DNA of 22,659 bases from DATJXG01 sp035500455 (GCA_035500455.1 DATJXG010000268.1:1-22659); one strand, 5' to 3'. Counted from the first letter of the stretch, positions 7,438 to 15,038 are shown. Notes: a model not told the origin generated them from the sequence alone. Program-made: numbers and translations.

Positions 7438-8360
7438 CGCTTTTCCGTCTCCTGCTTTTCGGTCTCGTGCTTTCCCATCTCCTGGCGCTTGGCCTCATCC
7501 CACAACGCGTCCAATTCCGCCATTGACGCTTCCTGCGGCTTGCGGCCCATCGCTCTCAACCGCCCCTCCATCCATTGGAAACGGCGGCGGAATTTCCGGT
7601 TGGTTCGCTTCAGGGACGACTCGGAATCCAGCGAGAGAACGCGCGCGATGTTGACCAGCACGAAGAACAGATCGCCGACCTCGTTCTCCAAACGCTCGCG
7701 CAAGGGTTGAGGAAGCTTTGGCGTCCCCGCGCCGGCGACTCCCTGCGCCGGCCGCGCCGCGCCCGCGGGAAGTTGCTGCAACTCTTCCTGTAGTTCTTCG
7801 GTCTCCTCGCGCAACTTCTCCAGCAGACTCTCGGCGTTCGGCCAGTCAAAGCCGACGCGCGCCGCCCGGGAGCTGAGCTTGTGCGCCTCCAGTAGCGCCG
7901 GCATGGCCGGCGAAACTCCCGCCAGGGCTGACTCCGCCGCCTCATCACGACCGCCGTTGCCGTCTGCGCGCTTCTTCTCTTTTTCCTGCTTCTTCAGAGC
8001 TTCCCAATTGCGTAGCACCTCGGAAGAAGTCTCGGCCTTCACATCGCCAAATACATGCGGATGCCGTCCCACCAGCTTTTCGCTCAAGCGGTCGAGCACG
8101 TCATCGATGGAGAAGGTCGCGTCCTCTTTCGCCATCTGTGAGTAGAACAAAACTTGCAACAGCAGATCGCCTAACTCGCCGGCCAGCTCGTTCCAATCCT
8201 GCTGGTCGATGGCTTCGAGAACTTCGTAGGCCTCTTCGATGGTGTAAGGCTTGATGGAGGCGAAGGTCTGCTCACGGTCCCAGGGGCACCCGCCCGGCCC
8301 CCGCAGCCGCGCCATGATAGACACTGCCAGTTCGAACCGCTCTCCGGTGGTGGATGGCAT
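7434..8360 (-). CDS. mazG: Nucleoside triphosphate pyrophosphohydrolase MazG
   Basis: A 308-residue all-alpha NTP pyrophosphatase that hydrolyses NTPs, including aberrant ones, to NMP and PPi. The signature LRGPGGCPWDREQTF stands near residue 20, followed by the metal-binding helices IEEAYEVLEAI and ELAGELGDLLLQVLFYSQMA. A second MazG repeat follows with LREETEELQEEL and LENEVGDLFFVLVNIARVL, so both tandem domains are present. The linker (about 120-160) is Lys/Glu/Ala-rich and longer than usual. The C-terminus ends in the repeat-like HETEKQETEKR. I chose Met at 8360 rather than the open frame to 8480, because the extra 40 residues look non-conserved and overlap intergenic filler. Confidence 0.93.
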   Translation of the reverse strand: MPSTTGERFELAVSIMARLRGPGGCPWDREQTFASIKPYTIEEAYEVLEAIDQQDWNELAGELGDLLLQVLFYSQMAKEDATFSIDDVLDRLSEKLVGRHPHVFGDVKAETSSEVLRNWEALKKQEKEKKRADGNGGRDEAAESALAGVSPAMPALLEAHKLSSRAARVGFDWPNAESLLEKLREETEELQEELQQLPAGAARPAQGVAGAGTPKLPQPLRERLENEVGDLFFVLVNIARVLSLDSESSLKRTNRKFRRRFQWMEGRLRAMGRKPQEASMAELDALWDEAKRQEMGKHETEKQETEKR

Positions 8361-8449
8361 AAGCCTCACTCTAATGGAGGCACGCAAGGCGAGGCAACGA
8401 AGCCGGGCGCGGGCAGCGGCACAGTTTGAAGCATTGAGCAGTACTCCGT

Positions 8450-8505
8450 TCGTGCAGTTCCTTCGTGAACCTTCGTGCACCCTTCGTGTCCTTGGTGGTC
8501 GCTTT
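8450..8505. repeat. TTCGTG-type dispersed intergenic repeat, copy 1
   Basis: Repeated TTCGTG units (CCTTCGTGAACC, TTCGTGCACC, CTTCGTGTCC) run into CTTGGTGGT and GCTTTG. A closely similar copy is at 13777-13834. It fills part of the 296-bp gap between mazG and the phosphodiesterase gene; I see nothing coding in the rest of that gap. Confidence 0.65.
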
Positions 8506-8656
8506 GGCCTTTTGCCAGCGCAGGCAGAAAACGACCATGAAGAACAAAGAATATTCGAACCGGCGAATCAAAAGTCTGAAAACGCCGAGAACGCGAAGAA
8601 CTGCCGCCCAGAGCGCACACGACCAGCGGAAGAACCAAACACGGGCTTGCGGCGAT

Positions 8657-9337
8657 TTACAGCTTCGCCCGGTCGGCCCGGGTGAAGACCTTACCCAGGA
8701 GGCGGGTGTTGTCGGAGATGATCCCATCCACGCCCCAGCCTCGGAAGCGCAGCATGGAAAATTCGTCGTTCACCGTCCACACGAACACTTTTCGCCCAGC
8801 CTCGTGGATCAACCGCACCAGCTTCCGGGTCAGCAGCGAACGGTGCACGATCACATACTCGACCGGCAACTTCCTCCAGCGCACCAACTGGCCGGGCTTT
8901 TCGCAAATCACGCCCACCGGAACCAGGGCGCTGCGCGCCTTCAACTCCATGATCACGTCCGGAAGGAACGAGGAGACCACGTAATGCAGCGGAGCATGCT
9001 CGCGCAGGGCGGAGATCGCGATCGATTCTATGCCTTTCACCTTGAGTTCGATGTCGAGGAACACCCGCGGCCCATAGTGCCGCAACACATTCTCCAGCCG
9101 AGGCAGATGCTTCACCTGCTCGCAATTCGTGCGCGGAAGCGGCACCCCGTTGAGGCGGGGACCATGGTGTACAACCGCTCCGCCGCAGCCGGAGAGGCGC
9201 AGGTCGAACTCAAAGCCATCACAACCGTGTTCCAGAGCGAGGTCGAACGAGAAGATGCTGTTTTCGGGAACACTGCGTGTGCCGCGTGCCCCACGATGGC
9301 CGAGGAGGATGGGACGGGCCAACATGGTGGGCGCCAT
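8657..9337 (-). CDS. Glycerophosphodiester phosphodiesterase family protein
   Basis: A 226-residue TIM-barrel enzyme of the GDPD family, which cleaves glycerophosphodiesters to glycerol 3-phosphate and an alcohol. Visible motifs are LGHRGARG (H14, R15), PENS (E25, N26), the metal-binding GFEFDLR (E43, D45), VVHHGPRLN (H57/H58), DIELK in the middle, and VFVWTVNDE near the C-terminus followed by GVDGIISDN. No signal peptide is apparent, so a cytoplasmic location is likely. The frame is open to 9469, but Met at 9337 has AAGGGG 5-6 nt upstream and directly precedes the conserved core. Confidence 0.9.
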   Translation of the reverse strand: MAPTMLARPILLGHRGARGTRSVPENSIFSFDLALEHGCDGFEFDLRLSGCGGAVVHHGPRLNGVPLPRTNCEQVKHLPRLENVLRHYGPRVFLDIELKVKGIESIAISALREHAPLHYVVSSFLPDVIMELKARSALVPVGVICEKPGQLVRWRKLPVEYVIVHRSLLTRKLVRLIHEAGRKVFVWTVNDEFSMLRFRGWGVDGIISDNTRLLGKVFTRADRAKL

Positions 9338-9482
9338 TGTACCCCTTGTGGTGTAGCAATCAATTGTTAATTCTTGGCGATTAAACGATTCAATCCGGGA
9401 AAACAAGACAGTTGTGACCGCGGGCCATTGGTGGGAATCGTCCTGCTGTGGAAGACTGTGGAAATCCAAGTGGCGGGGCGTT

Positions 9483-9800
9483 CTATTCCAGATCGAAATC
9501 GCGGATGGGCTTGCCGGTATCGGGCGTCTCTTTGGCCTTCTTCACCGCTTCCTGAAACTTCTTTTCCAGAAGATCCGAGGCGTGCTTTTGCGCCTCCACG
9601 GATTGCCGGAAAATCGAGTCGCGGCGGCTGTCCTGCTCTTTCATCGCCCGCGCCGCCGCTTCGATGTCGCTGAACATCTTGGGTTTGACGGCGGCGGTGT
9701 GGGAGATGATCGCCTGACTCTCGGCATCCACCTTCAGCACCGCGTTGCAGCACGGACAGGTGATGTCAAACGTGCTGTCTTTGTTCTTCGGGCTTGTCAT
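9483..9800 (-). CDS. Small CPCC-motif, helical protein, function unknown
   Basis: A 105-residue protein that I do not recognise by name. Near the N-terminus FDITCPCCNAVLKVD has a Cys-x-x-Cys embedded in a short beta hairpin, like one half of a zinc ribbon. The rest (SDIEAAARAMKEQDSRRDSIFRQSVEAQKHASDLLEKKFQEAVKKAKE, about 43-92) is charged and helical, probably coiled coil. Such proteins may dimerise to complete a metal site, which is inference. ATG at 9800. It has the same strand as the neighbours but is separated by more than 60 bp on both sides. Confidence 0.7.
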   Translation of the reverse strand: MTSPKNKDSTFDITCPCCNAVLKVDAESQAIISHTAAVKPKMFSDIEAAARAMKEQDSRRDSIFRQSVEAQKHASDLLEKKFQEAVKKAKETPDTGKPIRDFDLE

Positions 9801-9861
9801 TTTCTGCTTCTGCGCCGAGGCCGGTTCCGCCCCCTGCAGCGATGATACCGCAAAGCGGTTT

Positions 9862-10182
9862 TCAGCGGTTATGCAGCTGGATAGGGAAAATCTTAAACAT
9901 ATGCAGCAGTTCCGAGCCGAGCAACACCACGGCCACCACTACCACCAGCACTGCCACAACCTCCCCAAAATTCATGCGGTTGCGGTCGGTTTCAAAGCGG
10001 CGCGCCACCAGGCCCAAAATGTTGATGGTGGCGAAGCCGAACACTAGCACCCATAGTACGTTGTAGATGTCGGTGCCTTTTTCCGGCCGCTCCAGCCACA
10101 GCAGGGCGAGGGAAAGAGTCTGGCTGAGCATTGCCGAGGCAGCCGCGAGCGCGGCCGAAACAGGGGGAGCGGACAGGGCCAT
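9862..10182 (-). CDS. Small two-helix membrane protein, function unknown
   Basis: A 106-residue protein with a hydrophobic first stretch, a clear transmembrane segment at about 42-62 (NVLWVLVFGFATINILGLVA) and a second at about 73-94 (VVAVLVVVVAVVLLGSELL). The loop between them is Arg-rich (RRFETDRNRMNFGE), which suggests that side faces the cytoplasm. I do not recognise a family. The start ATG at 10182 leaves 137 bp to the divergent HAD gene. Confidence 0.6.
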   Translation of the reverse strand: MALSAPPVSAALAAASAMLSQTLSLALLWLERPEKGTDIYNVLWVLVFGFATINILGLVARRFETDRNRMNFGEVVAVLVVVVAVVLLGSELLHMFKIFPIQLHNR

Positions 10183-10319
10183 GTCGGTGGTGCTTCGCCG
10201 CCGGAAGACGTTATGATCGTCCGTGGCGAAGAGCTACGATATTACCCTTTTCGGAACAAAGCGCCAACCGCAATTGCGCCCATGAAAACGCGACTCTCCA
10301 TCTCGCGATTCCCTATCTT

Positions 10320-11015
10320 ATGATTGCGCCCCAGGTGACCTCGCCCCAGGCAATTTTCTTTGACGTCGGCAATACCCTGCTCTTCCGCGACCAGGAGCGC
10401 ATCCTGGCACCGCTCCAGCGGCGCGGAATCGTTCCCCCGCCTGATCAACTTCATGCCGTCGAGCGCCGCACCAAGCACGAGTTTGACGAAAGCGTCGCCC
10501 GCGGCGGGGATGTGGATCGCGGCTTCTGGGACACCTACTACACGCACCTGCTGGAAAAACTGGGCGTGCAGGACGAACCCCTGCGCCATGAACTGGTAGC
10601 CGCTACCCGCATCTCCGCCAACTGGTGCGAGATCCTGCCGGGCACGCGCGAAGCCCTGGATCGCCTGCGCCGCCAGTACCGTCTGGCGGTGATCTCCAAC
10701 GCCGACGGCAAGATCGCCGAGGTTTTGGCCAAGTGCGGCATCGCCGACTGCTTCGCCGCCATCACCGACTCCGGCCTGGTGGGACATGAAAAGCCCCATC
10801 CTGCCATCTTTCAGGCCGCCCTGCGCGAGATGGCGGCGGATGCCGGCCAGAGCCTTTATGTGGGCGACGTTTACTCAGTGGACTATATGGGTGCAACCGG
10901 CGCGGGTATGCAGGCCACTCTGTTTGACGTCTGCGGCGCCTACCGCGATACCGGCCTTCCGCGTGTGGAATCGATGCAGGAACTGGAAGAAAAGCTGAAA
11001 GACAGAGCCGCCTGA
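10320..11015 (+). CDS. HAD-superfamily hydrolase
   Basis: A 231-residue phosphatase-like protein of the haloacid dehalogenase superfamily. Motif I is FFDVGNTLL with the nucleophile Asp15; the second acidic residue is replaced by Gly-Asn, as in one HAD subgroup. A helical cap follows (about 30-100). Motif II is VISNADG, motif III the Lys in GHEKPHPAIF, and motif IV YVGDVYSVDYMGATGAG. The substrate cannot be told from sequence. The frame is open to 10131, but Met at 10320 is the first start just before motif I. It converges on bshC with a hairpin between them. Confidence 0.85.
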   Translation: MIAPQVTSPQAIFFDVGNTLLFRDQERILAPLQRRGIVPPPDQLHAVERRTKHEFDESVARGGDVDRGFWDTYYTHLLEKLGVQDEPLRHELVAATRISANWCEILPGTREALDRLRRQYRLAVISNADGKIAEVLAKCGIADCFAAITDSGLVGHEKPHPAIFQAALREMAADAGQSLYVGDVYSVDYMGATGAGMQATLFDVCGAYRDTGLPRVESMQELEEKLKDRAA

Positions 11016-11043
11016 GAGCCAGCGGAAGGTTTGCGATTTTCTC

Positions 11044-11074
11044 TTCTTGCGATCTTTGCGTTCTTTGCGGTTTT
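11044..11074. repeat. CTTTGCG-type dispersed intergenic repeat, copy 1
   Basis: TCTTGCG, TCTTTGCG and TCTTTGCGG units in tandem. A second copy with the same unit stands at 12804-12843 at the other end of bshC. The last unit forms the left arm of the hairpin at 11063-11088. Confidence 0.6.
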
Positions 11075-11088
11075 GAATAACCGCAAAG
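11063..11088. terminator. Perfect hairpin between convergent HAD and bshC genes
   Basis: CTTTGCGGTT (11063-11072) and AACCGCAAAG (11079-11088) form a perfect 10-bp stem with a 6-nt loop. It lies 47 nt after the HAD stop and 5 nt after the bshC stop, so it could end both transcripts. Neither side has a clear T-run, so efficiency is uncertain. Confidence 0.45.
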
Positions 11089-11093
11089 CAAAG

Positions 11094-12737
11094 CTACGAA
11101 ACCGAAATCACCTGGTGATCCAGGCAGTCAATCTTCATCGTGTCGTACAGTTGCGACAGGAACTCCCTTCCATAACGCGCCACAAAATATATTCCCGCGA
11201 ACTCCCGTTCCTGCAGTTCCTTGTTGGGATAGAGCGCATTGCTCAGCAGCCGCGCGTGCCGCTCCAGCACTTCGCTCTGCCGCAATTCCGCCCGCGCCGC
11301 GCGCGCTCGCAGTCCCTCCAACTGATGATGAACTTTCCCGGCGGCGTTGTTCGCGGCCTCGACCAAGGTTTTGTCCAGCTGCTCCAGCAACTCGCGAATG
11401 CGGCTGAAGGATTCGTTCACCCTCGCGCCGGCGTCGTCGAAAGCCGCCTGCAACTCGCCGGGAAGAGCCCGCCCCGCGATCTGCTGCAGCACTGCTTCCT
11501 GCCCCTGCACCAGGTCACGCCAGCCCAGCTCGTATCTCTCAAGTAATGCTTGAGGTTTGCTTTCTACAATCGTGGCAGAGAAGCGCGGAATCGTCGGGGT
11601 CACCCTGCCTATCAAAGCCTGGTAAACCACCCCCGCCTGCGCGAAATATGCTACTTCCGCTGCCCCGCCCGTATACGCCAGGGTGGGCAGAAGGTAGTCC
11701 TGCACCACTGGCCGCAGCAGAACGTTGGGGCTGAACAGATGCGGCGCAGAGTCAATCCGCCGCAGCAACTCGGCCGGCGAAATTTTCTTTTCGCCGATAA
11801 CGAACTCAGGGCCCGCGCCCGCGCTTTCGCCCTGCCGGTGAATCGCGACTCTGGCGCCGTCGCTCAGTGCGAAGAGCAACGTAGAAGAATTCGTGACTTT
11901 CACCTGCTGGTGGTAGCCGGCGTCCTCCAGCGCCTTTCCCCGCTCCAGCAGCGCCGCATCGAGTTCCGCGGCGCGCTCGATCGCGGCGCGGTAAATGGGG
12001 CGTGCGATCTCATGCAGTGCGGGGTCGGAAGCATCCAGCAAAATCACGCCCCACTGGGCGAGCAACTGGGTGAGCAGCCGCGCGAAAGCTTCTCCCAGGG
12101 TTTCGCCTTCGCGGTAGCAGTCCTTCAGGAGAGTGGTGATGTCGCTCTCACCCAGCAGGCCCACGGCTTCGGCGACGGTTTGGTCCGCTCCCGGCCCGAG
12201 TCGCACCGTCCCGACCGGAGCCTCAGAGAGGCCGGCCATGGGAGCAGTCAAGGTCTGCAGCGAGCCATCCGCCCCCGGCAAGGAAACGCTGCTCACTTCC
12301 TCCAGATCGTGATCTTCAGTCGCCAGCCAGAACACCGGAACACAATCCGCTCCGGCTGCCCGCGCCTCCTCGGCGAGTTTGATTGCAGTAAGCGCCTTGT
12401 AGAGCGAGAAGGCAGGCCCTCCCAGGAACCCGACCTGCTGCCCGGTGACTACGGCACACGCTCCCGCAGAAAAGCGGTCAAGATTCTCCAGAGTCTTTGC
12501 CGAAGCGTTCCACTTCTGATTCTGCCGCTTGAGGACCTCGGCCACACGCTTGCGTTTGGCCGCGTCATAACGCAGGCGCGATGTTTCGTCTTTCACCCAC
12601 TCGCGGAAGTGAGGAGACCTGGGATAGAAGGCTTGAATTTTGGGAGACCAAGCCAGGAAGTCGGCGAAAAGCCGTGTGGTGTGCGGAATCTGGCTGAACG
12701 GCAGACACTGCGCCTTCACCGGCATCGCTCCCGACAT
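11094..12737 (-). CDS. bshC: Putative bacillithiol synthase (cysteine-adding enzyme) BshC
   Basis: A 547-residue protein with the features of BshC, which joins cysteine to glucosaminyl-malate to make the low-molecular-weight thiol bacillithiol. The nucleotidyl-transferase-like core shows VVTGQQVGFLGGPAFSLYKALTAIKLA at about 96-122 and CVPVFWLATEDHDLEEV at about 132-148, both characteristic. The C-terminal half includes the coiled-coil region typical of the family and ends with YGREFLSQLYDTMKIDCLDHQVISVS. Length is close to the family norm. Met5 (MPVKAQCLPF) is an alternative start. No bshA or bshB is in the window, so the pathway must be completed elsewhere. Confidence 0.92.
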   Translation of the reverse strand: MSGAMPVKAQCLPFSQIPHTTRLFADFLAWSPKIQAFYPRSPHFREWVKDETSRLRYDAAKRKRVAEVLKRQNQKWNASAKTLENLDRFSAGACAVVTGQQVGFLGGPAFSLYKALTAIKLAEEARAAGADCVPVFWLATEDHDLEEVSSVSLPGADGSLQTLTAPMAGLSEAPVGTVRLGPGADQTVAEAVGLLGESDITTLLKDCYREGETLGEAFARLLTQLLAQWGVILLDASDPALHEIARPIYRAAIERAAELDAALLERGKALEDAGYHQQVKVTNSSTLLFALSDGARVAIHRQGESAGAGPEFVIGEKKISPAELLRRIDSAPHLFSPNVLLRPVVQDYLLPTLAYTGGAAEVAYFAQAGVVYQALIGRVTPTIPRFSATIVESKPQALLERYELGWRDLVQGQEAVLQQIAGRALPGELQAAFDDAGARVNESFSRIRELLEQLDKTLVEAANNAAGKVHHQLEGLRARAARAELRQSEVLERHARLLSNALYPNKELQEREFAGIYFVARYGREFLSQLYDTMKIDCLDHQVISVS

Positions 12738-12803
12738 GGCTGGAAATGGAAGTTCACGGAATGTTGAACTCTAGTCATTCTACAGGCCAGACTAACCGGT
12801 TTT

Positions 12804-12843
12804 CTTTGCGCCCTTTGCGCCCTTTGCGTTCTCTGCGGTTAAA
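12804..12843. repeat. CTTTGCG-type dispersed intergenic repeat, copy 2
   Basis: CTTTGCGCC, CTTTGCGCC, CTTTGCGTT and CTCTGCGGTT units in tandem in the 157-bp gap between divergent bshC and the GNAT gene. Same family and orientation as 11044-11074. Confidence 0.65.
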
Positions 12844-12930
12844 AGCTTTGGCGGACGCCCAACTCCGTAATCAGATGACGAAGACCGGCCAGCGATGCAA
12901 AGATATAGCGATACCACGGGGAGGAAAGCC

Positions 12931-13536
12931 TTGACCGAAACCCTCGGCCAACAGCCTGGCCTGATTCTCGAGGGCACACACGTGCGCCTGGAACCGCTGC
13001 GCCGCCAGCACGAAGAACTTTTTTGGGAGGTGGCGAAAGATAATCTGGAGGAAATCTTCCGCTGGTTCCCCTACTCCATGCGCACGCCTGAAGACTTCCG
13101 TGCTGCCGTCAGCAAAGCTTTCCAGGAACAGGAGCGCGGCGAGTCCATCGTCTTCGCCACCGTGGAGCGCAGTTCGCAGCGCGTAGTCGGCAGCACCCGC
13201 TTCATGAACATCGATCGCAACAACCGCCGCGTGGAAATCGGATCCACCTGGATCGCTCCGCCGTGGCAGCGCACTGCCATCAACACCGAAGCCAAATACC
13301 TGATGCTGCGCCACGCCTTCGAGGAGTGGAAATACTTCCGCGTGGAACTGAAGACGGATGCATTGAACCAGAAGTCGCGCAACGCCATTCTGCGCATCGG
13401 CGCCAAAGAAGAAGGAACGCTCCGCCGCCACGTGGCGACCTGGACGGGCCGGGTGCGCGACAGCGTGTATTTCAGCATCCTCGACAACGAATGGCCGGAA
13501 GTGAAACTTTGCCTCGAAGAAAGACTGGCTGCGTAA
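12931..13536 (+). CDS. GNAT-family N-acetyltransferase (RimJ/RimL-like)
   Basis: About 201 residues. LEGTHVRLEPLRRQHEELFWEVA is the usual first strand and helix of RimJ/RimL-type enzymes. VVGSTRFMNIDRNNRRVEIGSTWIAPPWQRTAINTEAKYLMLRHAFEE carries the central strands and acetyl-CoA region, and VELKTDALNQKSRNAILRIGAKEEGTLRRH is the conserved later part. The likely reaction is acetylation of a small molecule or a protein N-terminus; the substrate is unknown. TTG at 12931 has GGAGG 6 nt upstream, which decides the start. An in-frame ATG at 12895 lacks a ribosome binding site. A stranded permease fragment follows directly after the stop. Confidence 0.88.
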   Translation: MTETLGQQPGLILEGTHVRLEPLRRQHEELFWEVAKDNLEEIFRWFPYSMRTPEDFRAAVSKAFQEQERGESIVFATVERSSQRVVGSTRFMNIDRNNRRVEIGSTWIAPPWQRTAINTEAKYLMLRHAFEEWKYFRVELKTDALNQKSRNAILRIGAKEEGTLRRHVATWTGRVRDSVYFSILDNEWPEVKLCLEERLAA

Positions 13537-13541
13537 GCCCC

Positions 13542-13664
13542 CGCGACCTGATTACATTTGCCCTCGCACCCGTCTTTTTCCTCGGAGTAGCCCTGGTCGG
13601 CAGTTACCTCCCCGCGCGCCACGCGACCCAGGTAAACCCCACCGAAGCCCTCCGCGAAACCTGA
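13542..13664 (+). pseudogene. 3' remnant of a MacB/ADOP-type ABC permease
   Basis: The frame reads LITFALAPVFFLGVALVGSYLPARHATQVNPTEALRET and a stop. This is the last transmembrane helix and the PAR-A-x-x-x-P-x-x-ALR tail that closes MacB/FtsX-type permeases, including ADOP proteins. The intact minus-strand ADOP in this window ends with the analogous SILPAHRAASTDPMKALRTD. No start or upstream permease sequence remains; the frame upstream runs into the GNAT gene. It is therefore a truncated leftover of a plus-strand permease gene, and marks a deletion or insertion junction right behind the GNAT stop. Confidence 0.8.
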
Positions 13665-13776
13665 TGCGAAAATTAGAGAAATGAAAAAAAGGGGGTGCCG
13701 CGCATCGGCCGTTCGGGGAAATCTTCCGAGGAACGGCGACCGTAGATGCACTTTCTGGCCACTGGCACTCCTGCCT

Positions 13777-13834
13777 CCTTCGGGTTCTCCTTCGTGCACC
13801 TTCGTGTACCCTTGGTGTCCTTGGTGGTTGCTTT
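13777..13834. repeat. TTCGTG-type dispersed intergenic repeat, copy 2
   Basis: CTTCGGGTT, CCTTCGTGCACC, TTCGTGTACC, CTTGGTGTCC and TTGGTGGT units ending in GCTTTG, closely similar to 8450-8505. It lies in the 386-bp gap between the permease remnant and the VOC gene. Apart from this and the repeat at 13943-14008 I see nothing coding in that gap. Confidence 0.65.
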
Positions 13835-13942
13835 GAATATTTCGGGACGCCTGACCGTTCCTCACCCACTTGGAGGACGCTCTACCCAGCAGTTTGACGA
13901 AGAGTCTGCGCGTACGCTGTAGGCCCGAACGGACTGAAGCTG

Positions 13943-14008
13943 CTCAAGAGCCTCCGAAAGGACCGCCCCCGGCTCTGAGCGTTATCGCCTGTCATCGATA
14001 GTTAGCAG
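13943..14008 (+). repeat. Hairpin repeat family, copy A (upstream of VOC gene)
   Basis: CTCAAGAGCC (13943-13952) pairs with GGCTCTGAG (13971-13979) over 9 bp with a single bulged base. The right side continues CGTTATCGCCTGTCATCG and ATAGTTAG. The right part aligns with copies B-E around ATCGCCTGT. It ends 42 nt before the VOC start. This is the most diverged copy. Confidence 0.5.
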
Positions 14009-14050
14009 CCCCGTGCGATACTTGCAAGACACTCCGGGCCACATACGGCT

Positions 14051-14446
14051 ATGACAGACTGGTTCGCCCGCCCTGTGCTACACGTTTCTGACATTGAGGC
14101 TTCGCTCCGCTTTTACGTGGATCGGCTCGGCTTCACTTGCCCCTGGCGCTACGATGAAGACGGCGTCGCACAAGTAGATCGGCAAGGCTGCGCTCTTATA
14201 CTGGCCGACACGTGGCCTGAAAAGGTTGGCAAGGGGCTGATGTTCATTTCCTTGAACGCCGAGCCGGAGACTCAGATCGCTGCGCTGGACGCTCTGCGCG
14301 TGGAATTTGAGGCTAGGGGCGTTTCGGTTAAGGATGGTTCATGGGGTTATCGGCTTCTGGTGGTCGATGATCCCGACGGCAATCAGCTCTTCTTCAATTA
14401 TCCAAACCAGACTGCACCGGCCAAGGTTCCAAGAGATGAAGCGTAA
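14051..14446 (+). CDS. VOC-superfamily (glyoxalase/bleomycin-resistance-like) protein
   Basis: A 131-residue protein with the vicinal oxygen chelate fold. RPVLHVSDIEASLRFYVDRLGFTCPW is the first beta-alpha-beta-beta module with the metal-type His. The second module is less regular, and YRLLVVDDPDGNQLFFNYP carries the D-P-D-G-N-x-L motif with the final strand. The residue after the motif that often binds metal (Glu) is replaced by Asn-Tyr, so metal binding is uncertain. Function could be antibiotic binding, detoxification or isomerisation; sequence does not decide. No good ribosome binding site is visible. It sits between repeat copies A and B as a single-gene unit. Confidence 0.8.
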   Translation: MTDWFARPVLHVSDIEASLRFYVDRLGFTCPWRYDEDGVAQVDRQGCALILADTWPEKVGKGLMFISLNAEPETQIAALDALRVEFEARGVSVKDGSWGYRLLVVDDPDGNQLFFNYPNQTAPAKVPRDEA

Positions 14447-14467
14447 TCGTCCAGCCGCTCCTCGCTG

Positions 14468-14520
14468 CTGGCCAGACGGTCAAATGACTGAAATCGCCTG
14501 TTAACGACAGTTATCATCGA
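14468..14520 (+). repeat. Hairpin repeat family, copy B
   Basis: Shares with copy C the right half: TGGCCAGACGGTCAAATGA, then ATCGCCTGTTAACGACAG and TTATC. It ends 10 nt before the ATG of the next ORF. The left arm is not recognisable; a stray GCGTAATCG at about 14439-14447 overlaps the VOC stop codon. Confidence 0.6.
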
Positions 14521-14530
14521 AGGCTCAGTC

Positions 14531-15004
14531 ATGCTCAGCGAGAAGACCGTCTCCATCTTAGCCGGCATGCCGTATCAACCGGATGCTGAATGGGAAGTCA
14601 ACATCCTGCGTTTTGGAACTTTTTGTTGGAAGGACGAAATACCCGCTATTCGCGAGCTGTTCGGCCGACCGGAGGACATGGGAGTCATTCATGCAATGTT
14701 CGGTATGCGTCTGAAGATTTGGGATGGCGAGGCACTGAACCATCGAGACCAAGAATTGTGGGATGCCGTTAAGCGTCAGGTGCCGCAGTGGGCGTTATTT
14801 CGCAGGCTCAGCCTAACCGATAAGCAGAGGCTGGCGCGGGAAAAAGCAGAGCGGCTAGTAGAGCAGGCATTTGAAGACTTTGGCCGTGAGCACGACGGGA
14901 CCTCAGGACAACTGTTGAAACATCGCCATTACACTCACAATGCGATTCAGACCAGTTGGAAGGCACCTTGGTCAGGCCGGTCAATGAGCGTAATCGCCTG
15001 TTAA
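14531..15004 (+). CDS. Hypothetical protein of a single-gene unit
   Basis: A 157-residue ORF that I do not recognise. The first 120 or so residues look like a real soluble, mainly helical protein: WEVNILRFGTFCWKDEIPAIRELFGRPEDMG, then QVPQWALFRRLSLTDKQRLAREKAERLVEQAFEDFG. The last 30 or so residues (from about KHRHYTHNA to SVIAC) are encoded by repeat copy C, whose GTTAAC supplies the TAA stop. The native C-terminus may thus have been replaced by repeat sequence. It starts at ATG 14531, 10 nt after repeat copy B. Confidence 0.6.
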   Translation: MLSEKTVSILAGMPYQPDAEWEVNILRFGTFCWKDEIPAIRELFGRPEDMGVIHAMFGMRLKIWDGEALNHRDQELWDAVKRQVPQWALFRRLSLTDKQRLAREKAERLVEQAFEDFGREHDGTSGQLLKHRHYTHNAIQTSWKAPWSGRSMSVIAC

Positions 15005-15016
15005 CGGCAGTGATCG
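14911..15016 (+). repeat. Hairpin repeat family, copy C (most complete)
   Basis: Left arm ATTACACTC (14928-14936) pairs with GAGCGTAAT (14986-14994) at 8 of 9 positions. Outside them AACA and TGTT can pair across a short unpaired CGCC-containing segment. The stretch 14969-14996 is identical over 28 bp to 18577-18604 in copy D. It ends CGCCTGTTAACGGCAG then TGATCG. It overlaps the end of the upstream ORF and stops about 23 nt before the CPBP gene. Confidence 0.75.
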
Positions 15017-15038
15017 AGGACGGATGTAGAATTGCTGC

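Noticed and set aside
11550..12767. 405-codon plus-strand ORF opposite bshC
   Set aside because: Its product is Arg/Gln/Gly-rich with no recognisable domain, and it is antisense to a well-conserved BshC reading frame; typical high-GC shadow ORF.
14911..15016. Calling the hairpin repeat a true attC site
   Set aside because: The GTTRRRY and RYYYAAC core boxes are not matched, sequence conservation continues past the GTT box and no integron integrase is seen; kept only as a structural resemblance.
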